A DNA stretch of 64,000 nt, taken from positions 1 through 64,000 of the forward strand of contig NC_030988.1 of assembly GCF_000149955.1 (NCBI RefSeq). The letters run 5' to 3'. Of this stretch, positions 30,833-40,800 are shown in pieces (positions within the stretch are counted from its first letter, which is position 1; each line of letters begins with the position of its first letter). The notes beneath the pieces are model-generated. The model made no database searches, had not been told where the DNA came from, and saw only the letters and a list, made by a program, of their open reading frames with translations. This DNA comes from Fusarium oxysporum f. sp. lycopersici 4287 (lineage: Eukaryota > Ascomycota > Sordariomycetes > Hypocreales > Nectriaceae). A program made the position numbers and the translations under genes.

Positions 30833-31111
30833 CTATCCTCGGGGGGCTCTTTTCCTGCTCTGGAGAGAACTTTTGCTCGTGCTCATGATCCTTTTGACGA
30901 TTTCGCCCGCCTGGCCATCCGCGTCTTGGGCATTAACATCGACTTCACCTATGTCTAGAAGCAGCTTAACGATAGACTCATGTCCTCTCGCCGCGCCCCA
31001 CAAGGTGTAACGCTGCGATCTACGTAAATTCTGGGGCAGTTTGTGTCTGTTTCGCATCTTTGGCTCCCCTGCGCAACGAAGTGAGTCGTTATGCTGAACG
31101 GATGTTTTCAT
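30833..31111 (-). pseudogene. Ankyrin-repeat gene relic
   Basis: Within this frame TLWGAARGHESIVKLLLDIG and then DVNAQDADGQ form one ankyrin repeat and the start of another. The surrounding residues show no further repeats. It is most simply a leftover of an ankyrin-containing gene, perhaps of an NLR. Confidence 0.5.
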
Positions 31112-31125
31112 GATTTCGGGGTCAC

Positions 31126-31143
31126 TTTTTTTTTTTTTTTTTT
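31126..31143 (+). repeat. Run of 18 T
   Basis: A T tract of this length could be the poly(A) tail of a minus-strand retroposed sequence lying to its right, but the neighbouring DNA is lost in the gap. Confidence 0.5.
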
Positions 31144-31287
31144 GATTGTATATGGTCCTAAGAAATATAACTCAATCAACACCGAGATGATCATTTGGTC
31201 TTCTAATTCGCTAGAACACTTTAGTATATAGGCTAGGCAACCGATACAAACCATTCGATCAACTCAGCTCAACAGGTGCCACACAGG

Positions 31288-31387
31288 NNNNNNNNNNNNN
31301 NNNNNNNNNNNNNNNNNNNNNNNNNNNNNNNNNNNNNNNNNNNNNNNNNNNNNNNNNNNNNNNNNNNNNNNNNNNNNNNNNNNNNNN
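31288..31387. other. Assembly gap (100 N)
   Basis: Exactly 100 N. The poly-T run and an ankyrin relic lie just left of it, so repeats may have caused the break. Confidence 0.99.
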
Positions 31388-31856
31388 ATTTTACCATTCT
31401 ACATCCCCAATTGCTTGGAGCCAACTCTCGCGCTCAACAATTCAGCGTCATTCGAGCATGGCCACTCGCCTAAGCCTGTAAGCATATGATTTGAAGAAGG
31501 GTATCGATTCTGGCGTTAGTGGCGCTCTACCGCAATGAAGGCCCGTAGGGGAGATCTTGCTAACGTGCACGGTTGGGGAAATTGTCAGACATTACGTGTA
31601 TTCGGTCCATTGACCCAGATTGGTATATTCATGTTGTGTTGTATTCTACCCCTTAGAGGTTTTACCATTTCGGCTGTAATCTTAAAGTATCCCTGCTTGC
31701 ACGTGAGGCCCCAGCACCTGTTCAACAGAAATTGCGATCAGAATGAAGAATAAGTGGAGTGTCATGATGATCTTGCCCATATTTAGAAGAAGCTCGATGC
31801 GTGCACGGGCCAGATTCTGTGTAATTCGGCACATTACAACGAGCCCTTGTTACAGT

Positions 31857-31946
31857 AGAAACGCAGTGCGTTTCTATAGGGGAAATATAGGGCGAAAATG
31901 CTAGACGGTGATTGGTCAAAAACCAGAAACGCAATGCGTCTCTGGT
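31857..31946. repeat. Two palindromes with an ACGCA-TGCGT core
   Basis: AGAAACGCAGTGCGTTTCT (31857-31875) has 9-bp arms around one base. ACCAGAAACGCAATGCGTCT and following bases (31922-31946) form a second, near-perfect palindrome with the same core. They could be paired protein-binding sites or ends of a small foldback element. They lie over 1.9 kb downstream of the HeLo gene and just past the NACHT gene's 3' end. Confidence 0.6.
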
Positions 31947-32330
31947 GATAATTCTTGAGTAGGCTGTTTGATAGTGGATCTTAATTTGGATTATAGCTAA
32001 TGCGGCTAATAAGTTTGTTCTGAAAAGAATAATGGACATATCAATGGAACGCTGCGTAGTGCTTCGTTCAGCTAGCCGAGACGATGGCTCGGAGTTCTTG
32101 CACCCTTGACTTAGATAGTTCAGACACTATCTGGTTATGTTGATGCTGGGAAGCGTTACTCCTGTCCCGTCCACAATTCGTGCATCACCGTAGTCGTGGG
32201 TCCATTTCTTGCGGAGGATGCATCTGCGTCCCGGCATTGTACATGTCTGCAGTGGTTCCACTGGGGTAATAAGCGGCAGTCTGGGTCGAGTCAAGGGAAT
32301 CTACTATAGATTAGCAACGGCTCTACCAAC

Positions 32331-33488
32331 TTAAAAGGCTTTCGTACGATTGCAATTGTTGCTTGGCGACTGCTGCGGGCTAAAGGTTGATGCTCCTGAG
32401 GTCTGAGTAAAGTATTCGTTTGGCTTGACTTCTTGTATTAATTTGCCCTTCCTCTTCTTTTGGGGATATGACTTCAACTTGTCGCGCATATGTCGTTTTC
32501 GGACCTTGGGATCTGCGAGCTCTTGACAGACCAGAGCTACCCAGAGAAACGTGTCATTGGCATGAGAGACCAAGTGTTGTTCAACGACATCCCGTGTCTG
32601 GCGATCATATTTCTTTTCTTTTGCCAGTGCTTCAACCCTGTGCCGAATGAAAATGCGTACGGCGGCGGAGATTGAAGCCTGATTTAATTCGAGGTGAAGC
32701 CTGACTTTCTGCTTCGTATTATCCAGTTTCTCCTCGATGTCTGGCCAGTTGCGACTCGAGACAATCCATTTGACACGAGGAAATTCAGATGATATCTTGA
32801 CAATCCAGTCGAGAAGTTGCTGACAACCTGTCAGGCATTCGTCGAGCGCGTCGATGATCAGCAAGGTGCTGTCTCGCAAGGTTTCTGCAAAGATGTCTTC
32901 AAAGATTTCAGACAAAGCCACCCATGCATTCACATCCTCAAAGAGTCTTTTACCGGCATTTTTGTACCTTTTCTTTACGTGCGAGATGAGGGACGGTTGC
33001 TGGTCAAGAAGGAGGTAAATGAGACCGCGCAGCACGGCCGTTGCATTGTTAATGCGCGAGTCGGCGGCCTGGCAAAAGAAGTGAGCCAGAGGCTTCTTGC
33101 CTTGCTTCTCTAGCTCCTTGACAATGCCGCAGAGCAACATGGTTTTGCCCTTGCCAGGATCGCCCTTGATCCAGAGCAGCCGGCTGTCTCTGTCGTCTCG
33201 CCATCTCCGAAAGTCCTGATGATGCAGAATCCACTTGTACGAGTCCTTGATAAGCCCACCCTTTGTCTCCTCAATGCGTCTCTTGTCATGGCGGGGATCG
33301 GTTACTTGTAGGTCGATAAGGCACTGGTCAAGGTTTAGGTCGCTGTGGTTCGCGTAGTTGTTCGTCATGTAATTGTTTGTCGTGTAGTTATCTCCCACCT
33401 CGAGTCTGCCATTGCCAGAAATTGTCGCATTCCTCAGGGAATTGATAGTCCCCTTTCCTCGTTCGTCATTCGTTGCCATTTCGAGCAC
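32331..33488 (-). CDS. NLR-type NACHT protein with N-terminal HET-s-like amyloid motif
   Basis: 385 residues. The N-terminus (about 16-35) carries NSLRNATISGNGRLEVGDNY, which lines up position by position with the C-terminal repeats of the neighbouring HeLo protein (G at 10, R at 13, V-G-D at 16-18). An Asn-rich linker follows. The NACHT NTPase then has a Walker A GDPGKGKT near residues 109-116, a Walker B LLIIDALDEC, and a sensor-like WIVSSR. In fungal pairs of this type the receptor oligomerises on ligand binding and its motif templates amyloid folding of the HeLo effector. This protein stops soon after the NACHT, and I see no WD, ankyrin or TPR repeats for ligand sensing. It may be truncated, spliced further, or a minimal regulator. 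It lies 552 bp downstream of the HeLo gene on the same strand. Confidence 0.8.
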   Translation of the reverse strand: MLEMATNDERGKGTINSLRNATISGNGRLEVGDNYTTNNYMTNNYANHSDLNLDQCLIDLQVTDPRHDKRRIEETKGGLIKDSYKWILHHQDFRRWRDDRDSRLLWIKGDPGKGKTMLLCGIVKELEKQGKKPLAHFFCQAADSRINNATAVLRGLIYLLLDQQPSLISHVKKRYKNAGKRLFEDVNAWVALSEIFEDIFAETLRDSTLLIIDALDECLTGCQQLLDWIVKISSEFPRVKWIVSSRNWPDIEEKLDNTKQKVRLHLELNQASISAAVRIFIRHRVEALAKEKKYDRQTRDVVEQHLVSHANDTFLWVALVCQELADPKVRKRHMRDKLKSYPQKKRKGKLIQEVKPNEYFTQTSGASTFSPQQSPSNNCNRTKAF

Positions 33489-34040
33489 ATCGAGGGTTTG
33501 GCACCGAACACGAAAGTCCTCCGAGATCAGCTGTACCCAGTCAAATTGGATAATGTTGACCGCACTGCCATCCTCGACTAGGGAAGTGACTCATATTAGG
33601 AAGATTTTGGGCACTGGTACGTACAGATTAGCTGTCCTTTTTTTGACCCTGCCTCTGTAGATTGGAGCCAATCAATGCTCAAAACAGTCGTCTGCACAAG
33701 CCACTAAGCCGCCGCGGAGTTTAAGAAGCAGCTAGGTTATTTTTAGGGATTGACATCTGCGACCTGGGCGCTTTCCAGATAAGGGCATAGCGCCAGTGGT
33801 TCCAGGGTCGCGCAGCCGGCTTGGGGTTTGTCGCTCGCCCAGAAATGAAACCAACGGGCTTGCTGGCGGGAGAAGGTACGAATCACGAGATCAGGCTGTG
33901 GAATAGCAGGACTCCCTCGAGGCGAGGTGGTAGTATTTATCAATAAATGGCGTGCCTATGTGCAGGAACATAGTTCCCAGCGCTGCTAACCTCAGGATAT
34001 GACATCGTTCTAGCTTGGAGGGGATTTCTCTGAGCATGCC

Positions 34041-34907
34041 CTAGTCGCTGTCCATAAATCCCTTGGTTCCATGACTATCCCCGACAAGCACTCTCGACCT
34101 TCCCTGCGCATCTAAATCCCCAATCCTGTTCGTCGTGATGCCAGTCCTGCTGGGAACTGCTTGAAAGATATATTCGTTCCCCACCTTTACCTTTGCGGTT
34201 TCGGCCACCTTCGCTTGGTCTATCGCGTTGCTGCTGCCTAGTGCTTCTAGTCTCCTACTTGCTGCCTCTTGAAGAAGGTCATCTGTCTCTTGCGCCGCGT
34301 CTGACAACACCTGTAGGCTTGGCCCTTCTCCAACTTCTTCAATTTCGATCTCCACCATCCGCTTGTAGGTTTCCTGTTGCGGAAATATGGCCTCCAAGCC
34401 GTCAAGAAGTTCCTGAATATCCTCAATCAACCGCATGAAGGACTTTTGCTTATAGAGTGCCCAGGATATCTTCTTCGATAGACTCGTGGTCTTCTGCCGC
34501 TTGTGCGCAAGATCACGCATCGTGTTTCGCAGTGCCACGACGGCCTGGTTGGTATTCGTGCTTGGATCGAATAGAGCCAACTCCTCTTCTCCCTCGCCTA
34601 ATTTGAAGTTGGACGACTCCGTATGTGCATTGCGGAACAGGTTTAGGAGTTGCTCCAATGTGTTCTTCGCTACGCGGACCTGATTGTTGCTAGGTTTGAC
34701 TTCCGTAAATCTGCTGTCATTGTTAATCTTGGCAGCATCTCCCCAACGAGAAAGACGCAGTCGAGCAATGTCGAGTTTAACCTGGCAAGTCTGGTAGTCC
34801 TCCCCAAAATTCCGTCCCAGCTGGATGTATTCAAAGCAGTCAACCACGTTATTGAAGAGTACCGCAACGCTCAGCGCGCTGGCAACGACGCCGAATATCT
34901 CAGCCAT
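34041..34907 (-). CDS. HET-S/HET-s-like HeLo-domain protein with C-terminal prion-type repeats
   Basis: 288 residues, almost the length of Podospora HET-s (289). Residues 1 to about 220 form a HeLo domain that starts with a hydrophobic stretch (IFGVVASALSVAVLF) and the conserved VDCFEYIQLGR. The C-terminal 60 residues hold two imperfect copies of the amyloid repeat, about 227-246 and 260-279, ending in G-x-K-G-F. In Podospora the HeLo domain of the HET-S form inserts into membranes and kills the cell once its C-terminus is templated into the beta-solenoid fold. The residue that separates the two Podospora alleles (33) is Asn here. Adjacency to the NACHT gene with a matching motif supports a receptor-effector pair. 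The frame is open and no intron is needed. Cell-death activity is inferred, not shown. Confidence 0.88.
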   Translation of the reverse strand: MAEIFGVVASALSVAVLFNNVVDCFEYIQLGRNFGEDYQTCQVKLDIARLRLSRWGDAAKINNDSRFTEVKPSNNQVRVAKNTLEQLLNLFRNAHTESSNFKLGEGEEELALFDPSTNTNQAVVALRNTMRDLAHKRQKTTSLSKKISWALYKQKSFMRLIEDIQELLDGLEAIFPQQETYKRMVEIEIEEVGEGPSLQVLSDAAQETDDLLQEAASRRLEALGSSNAIDQAKVAETAKVKVGNEYIFQAVPSRTGITTNRIGDLDAQGRSRVLVGDSHGTKGFMDSD

Positions 34908-34919
34908 GATATGCTAGAG

Positions 34920-35990
34920 CAGAGGAGTCACCGGGTATTTGTGATAATGCTGCAATTAGGGAGCCGATGGGGATCGCTCATGAGTGGGAAATGCCTTGAA
35001 CTGCAATTCTGGAAGGTAAAGATGCCGATTTACCGCCTCAAGTGAGTACCCACCCCTGCCTTTTCCGCCTAATCTTGCTGCCTCCTGTGAAGGAACCATA
35101 TCTTGCGGCTTTCCCAGTTGCTCCTATCCGGATGCGGGAACGCTAGTCAGGGAATGATTATATTATTTGCTCACTCGAAGCTGCTTTAAACTTTCTTCGT
35201 CTGGCCTGCAGCATGTGATCTCTTTTAGGTTTCCTGATAGCCATCCGTTATCCGGGGCATGTGAAAATAGCGGATCCCGATAGCCGCCTGCCTGACATAA
35301 TCATCACCATTTTACCGCACTTTCTAAAGAGCATTTTTGTGAAAACAATCCCAAGGTGGGGTTTTTATTTTCAATCAGCCGCTATGCTATTGAATTATCG
35401 CACCAAGAATATCAGCCTTGCTTCTCATGTCAGTAACCGCTACCATCTGCCGCAACCACAAAATCATTAGAAAGTGCGCATGCTACTCTGCTTCTCGATT
35501 TTCGGTTTAGTAAGTTCTGCCAATGGAATTTGTTTTACATGCAGAGGTCTTACCACCGTCGTATATGGGCTTGTCGCCCACCCTAAGAGCACTCGAAGCC
35601 GGGTTGGCACTCTAGAGCTTGATTAAGCATGTGAAAAGGCGTCGGACAGTGTGTGGTAACACATGTAGAACCTCTCTGGTCATCATATGAGCATCAGAAT
35701 TATCGTGAATACGATACAGCTGGGGCGCGGAATTCAATGGATCGATGCACACTCTTAATGCTAGCGGAAAAAAGGGAGCCATAATCGATTCATTTACCCT
35801 GACTGCATTCCTGTTCGCCGGATAATATTCCGCACTACAGGAAAAGCCTTACAAAACGAAGGGTTGTAACATTATAATGGGCTCTAATTGGATAAACCGC
35901 AGCCTTCGGGGCTTTGTTGGCCACGGATACTCTGGCTCTCTGCTACGGTTGGATTCTTCGTTCACTCGAGATGCTATTTTCCCATGGTCA
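34920..35990. other. Intergenic, nothing recognised
   Basis: This is the upstream region of the HeLo gene and downstream region of the DUF2235 gene. Frames are short and without domains. Confidence 0.5.
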
Positions 35991-35991
35991 C

Positions 35992-37422
35992 TCAGCCCAC
36001 GACCCTGCTCATCCCGTTTATCCCATTGTCCCTATCTAGATCCAACAGAATGCTCTCTGGACACAGTAATCTCGATAAACTTTCCTTGACTCGATACTTC
36101 ACCCTCCCACTCTCCTCGTACGCTACACTCATCTTCTTTTCCGGGCGCATCACGTACTCGGGTATCGACTGGACGCCCCTCTTCACCCACTTCCACCCCT
36201 CGCTGCCATCAGGTCTCTCGATGGCATATCCCTGCAACGACACCGGGTTGTAGTTGAGGTTGTCCTTGCGGATTCGAGTGATAGGATGGAAATACTCGTT
36301 CGTGGCGCCACTAGTGCCATCGCCTGGGTCCCGCGGATAAGTGCCCGGTGCGCGGTCTTTCTTCCCGAGAAGCCAGAAGAAGAGGCCTTGCAGCCCTGAG
36401 AAGTTATCGACGATCGGCCCACAGCCCCAGCCGCCGATGTTGCCGTGGACGCCGGGAAACCAGCATTGCTGCAGATCTTTCGCAGGACCGTCAGCAGTCT
36501 TGTGCCACAGGGTAGGAGAGAAGGTTAGTCGTTTTTCGTCAATGGCGAGGGCTTGGAAAGCATAGTCTAGATCTGAAGGAGTCGTCATTTAGGCCCGGCC
36601 GTTCTGTGAGGAACACGTGCGATAATACTCACTCTTTGATACGTTCGTATTGTGGAATGCATACTGCTTGTTGATTGGGAGGCCAACTTTTGCCGCCCAA
36701 TCTACCACGGGCCATTCCGGGATTCCCTAGCCATGCAAGGTCAGTCAAACGGGAGAAGCATGCATGATAACTTGCGTCGCGTACCAGAGCTCCAACGGTA
36801 TCCCAAACACCAACCACCTTAACCCTGACGTCCGTAAGACCCAGCTCTTCCTTATTGTCCAGATACCACGCTGACTTCCTGAAGGGCTCACCACTCGTAT
36901 TCGAACGGTACACGCTCCACATCTCTGCGAAGCGCGACATGTGCACAGCTGAAAGGACGCCGACATCGCAGACAAGGCCGGCGACCGATCGCACAGTGAA
37001 AGCCCCACGCGAGAAGCCGAAGAAGAACAACTCATCGCCAGGCTCGTAGTTATTGGAAATGAAATCGTAGATTTGAGCCACATCGATGTCAAGACCCCAG
37101 CCGAAGCCGCCTGTGAAATGCAGTAGCAAAAATGTCAGTAAAGCTGTCAGAGGGAAAGCGAAGAGGGAGATTTGGATTTCAGCAGCTCACCGTAGATAGC
37201 TTTCTGGAAGGGGAGGTCCCCGCTTCCAAGGTTCGAATGGTAGGATACGATCTGCTTGACGAGGTTCCCTTCATCATCAGGGCCACTGTTCGCAACTGCT
37301 CGAGCCAACTTAGCGACATTGGAAGGCATGGCCTTTCCGCCCGTATCGGACGCAAGCCATGTGCCGTCTGAGCAGAGGATGATACGCTTATAGCTTGCTA
37401 GCTTGGTCGTGTCTTCTGGCAT
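35992..37422 (-). CDS. DUF2235 alpha/beta hydrolase (Tle1-like phospholipase fold), four exons
   Basis: Four exons join in frame: 37191-37422, 36785-37110, 36633-36726 and 35992-36572. The three introns (80, 58 and 60 nt) have GT and AG ends, and the first has an ACTGAC branch site. The product is 410 residues. The start ATG at 37422 precedes the diagnostic opening RIILCSDGTW (residues 13-22). The nucleophile elbow GFSRGAF is near residue 107, and a catalytic-type His lies in FPGVHGNIGGW near 258. DUF2235 is the domain of bacterial type VI lipase effectors of the Tle1 group. Fungal relatives are common and mostly uncharacterised, so hydrolysis of lipid esters is a family-based guess. It lies in the same strand run as the HeLo and NACHT genes, but nothing shows joint function. 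Confidence 0.85.
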
Positions 37423-37856
37423 AGTGTAGCAAGGCTGGATGATTGAAAATAAAAAGGAGAAACTGTCAGTTTGAGGGGCCAGTTTTTCTAAGGAATCATT
37501 GATGAAGGCTGTCTTATCAATGGGGGTCTGGAGATAGTGAAATACGCTGGCCGTCAAATTCGGTCTTCAATAAAAGAGTCCTGGTGGCTCGGTATCGAAG
37601 AGGATAAAATATGGTGACACCCTCACCGGAGTCGGGGAGGGCGTAATAAAGTCCGAAGGATGTATCTCTATGCTGTGGAGGATTGTCTGAGATGAAATTT
37701 CATATTGCATTGCTTATATTGCTAACTGTGGATGTCGTTAAGATTTTAAGAAAAAAGAGGATGGAAAAGCGGCTGATCAAGTTGCTGTTGCCTCCGCCGG
37801 TCCTGGTCGCGGACCTTCATCAGATCACCTACTAATCGGTTAGGACTTATAGAGCC

Positions 37857-40800
37857 TCACGTGGTACTATTCTTGCCATCAGGTAGCTTGTCATAGTGGA
37901 GAGATGCGCGTTCAAATGGGGCATCGATCATTAACCCCTCTAGCATCTTGACCCTCGACACTGCAACGTAGCTAAGCCCCGTCTGAAAGTCCCGTTCCGA
38001 CAGATCCGTCACCATCTTGTCCACCGTGATGCTCTGTGACTTGTGAACCGTAATGGCGTATTATACTGTAAGTGGGAACTGCTTCCGTGTACACGCGGAC
38101 GTCCCAAGAAAGAAGTCTCGCTTCACGGGGAGTATGGGTACTACCTCGCGCCTATCATCAGTGGTTAGATAAGATGGCCCCGTATACTTGTCTATCACCA
38201 TCATAATGACACACGGCGGGTCACGATGTGTATCAGCGCCAGGTGCCCAGCCGATGTCATACACTATCCCCTGGGCCCCATTAACCAGGCCTGCTGGCTG
38301 CCAGATGTTCTGGGTGATCATGAGGCGAGCACCGATACATACCGGAAACTGGCCAGCCAGGTTGCCAGCCTGTTCAGATGTTGCCTTGTCAGCACCGTTG
38401 CCAATGTTCTTGGCCATGACTTGGATTGCTGGCTTCTTCAGACGGACTAGGTGGTCGTAGTTGTACTCATTGACACGAGCTTTCTTGCTATAGATCCGGA
38501 GAGTAGTATCGAACTTGTCCACCTCGCACTGGCTTAGCTTGGCCTGCACACGCTGGCTCAGAAGTTTCCATGATTCGATGGATAACCTCAGACCGCGCAG
38601 TTCTTCAAGCGCGAGACGAAAGCCAGCCTGGTCGTCGCCCTGCTGCCGCTCGACCTTCTTCAAGAAGACAGTGTGGTTGAAGGCCCTATATGCCGCCTGG
38701 CCAGAGACCTCGTGCAGGTCCTTGAGCGGCCCATCAAAGTAGAGGGGCTTGTTTGCAACCGGCGGGAGCTGGAAGAAGTCGCCAACGAGGATGATGCTCA
38801 TGCCGCCAAAGAAGTCGGCTGCTCTGCCGGGAAAGACTTGGCGGAGGCGTTTGTCAACCCACGAAAGCTGGCGCAGACCCAGTATACTCTTCTCGTCAAT
38901 CACGAGATACCGAACGTCCCGTAGCTTCTTCTGGATAGCATTAGCATCTGCTGGCGATAGCTCTGTAAAAGCTCTATCAACGGGTAGCCGGAGAAGGGAG
39001 TGTAGAGTTGTCCCCATGATCTGGTTGCTTGCAACACCCGTGGGTGCAGCTCTCCAGATCGGACTGGGCCGGTCACCAGCGAGCCTCTGAAGATGCGAAG
39101 ACAGGACTTTGATCATGTAGGACTTGCCTGTCCCGCCGCCGCCGTCAACGTGGAGTAGAATCTGCTCCTCGCTGCCACACTGAAAGTGTCCAACAAACGT
39201 ATCGTATACTATCCGCTGCTCCGGGTTGAGCGTATCGCGGACCTCTAAAGGCAGGTCCTCAACATCCATATCGAGACGATCCTGCTCGATCCGCTGGCGC
39301 CAATAATCGCCCTGAACGATTCCTGGGTCGGCGTAGCGGCCGACGTGGGGTGTCCAATCGTATTGGATGTCGATATCCCGTCTGCCAAGAAGATCTATTG
39401 CCTCTTGGCTTGGTGGGCAGTTGGGAAGCTGACGGGCAAGCTCAAGCCAGTCCTCCTCCACAAGGTCAGGTTCGTGAAATTCCCGCTCGAACTGATCCGG
39501 ATCTGGTCGACGTTCCTCGGTGTTGGGTGTGCCGTAGTAATCATCAGGGTGCTGGTGGTTCCCGTAACAGAATTCGGCGGCAAGTGCGTAAGATGCGTAC
39601 TCGACACCGTTGACCTTGCGTAGTTGGTTGGGATCGCGATGTGGATGGGCCAGCATCAGCTTGACGCGGCAAAAATCATCGTATTGGTCATGTTGACGGT
39701 TAGAGCTGTACCGCGGGAAGTAGTATAGAACACGAGGCTTGGCTTGACGACCCCAACGTGTCCACTTTGTCCCGTCCCTCTTACTTGTATTCCAGTTGGC
39801 TAGAAAGTCAAGATAGGTGAGTTCTTCGTGGAGGGGTGGGCGAGAAAGATACTTATCATATATCCCAACAACCTCGGCGTCATCATGATCACCCTGGAGG
39901 CGAAGAGACCGTCCCTGCTGCTCGTACGGACGGCAATCAACAGCTCTGACAACACGAGTGCCCTCCTGCAGCTCGCAGTTGAGCAAGACGTGGCAGATCT
40001 CTTGCCCCGAGAAATCCCTCTCCGCAAGCAACTTGTTCATTAGACGCGAAGCAAAAGAGAGAAGCGGGTTATGGTGTGAGACGTAAGGCAAGATTTGTCG
40101 CCCCAGGCTGGCATAGCTGTCAGTCCGCTTCTCCATCTTACTGCAATACTTGGCTGCATAATTGATCACAGCCTGGAGACTGGTACAGGGGGATATGTCA
40201 ATGTTGGCTAACCAGCCAAGACTGAGGCACCGGTTGTAGTGGTTCATCAGGCTGTCGTTCCTGGTCGCCTCAAAGGAGAAGTAGGACTGTCCTTGTCGCC
40301 GAACAACGTCGGCCGTATCTCTCGTATCTCTTGGGAAGAAAAAGCGGCAAGAAATCTCCCCTAAATCTTTCTTCTTCCGTAGGCAGTATGTCTCACTGCA
40401 ATGGTGACGCTGGCAGCGGTTCAGAATCTGCGAGAGCCATTGGAAGGTCAAGGGATGCCGCAAGGGATTTACGGCCAGGGGATTGCCTTCTCCTTGCTGC
40501 TGCACTCGAGCCGGCTCAGGATTCAAAGCCGTAACATGGGACCCCCAGATACGGACGAACTCCTTACGCGTATGCTCATTTTCCAAGTCGACACTGGGCG
40601 CACCGTCCATCCAGAATAAGCCATGGCAATGGCTACTTCCACGGCCCTGCCATTCATACCTGTTCCAATAATCAGTCACGTTGAACTTCTGCTTCAGAAC
40701 GATATCCCTGAATAGACCGAATCGCCTGTAGAAGTGCCAGGCTGCAATGTGTGGATTATCTCGGAGAAGCTTGCTAGACATGCCCATCCGTTGTTGCTCG

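Noticed and set aside
31126..31143. Poly-T as proof of a retroposed gene
   Set aside because: No target duplication or recognisable body; the neighbouring DNA is in an assembly gap.
37141..37560. Three separate small hydrolase-like genes at 36-37.5 kb
   Set aside because: Splice sites join them in frame into one DUF2235 gene of 410 residues.
37600..37856. Helitron 3' end
   Set aside because: A GGTCC...GGACC hairpin is present near 37800 but no CTRR follows at the right distance, so I leave the border open.
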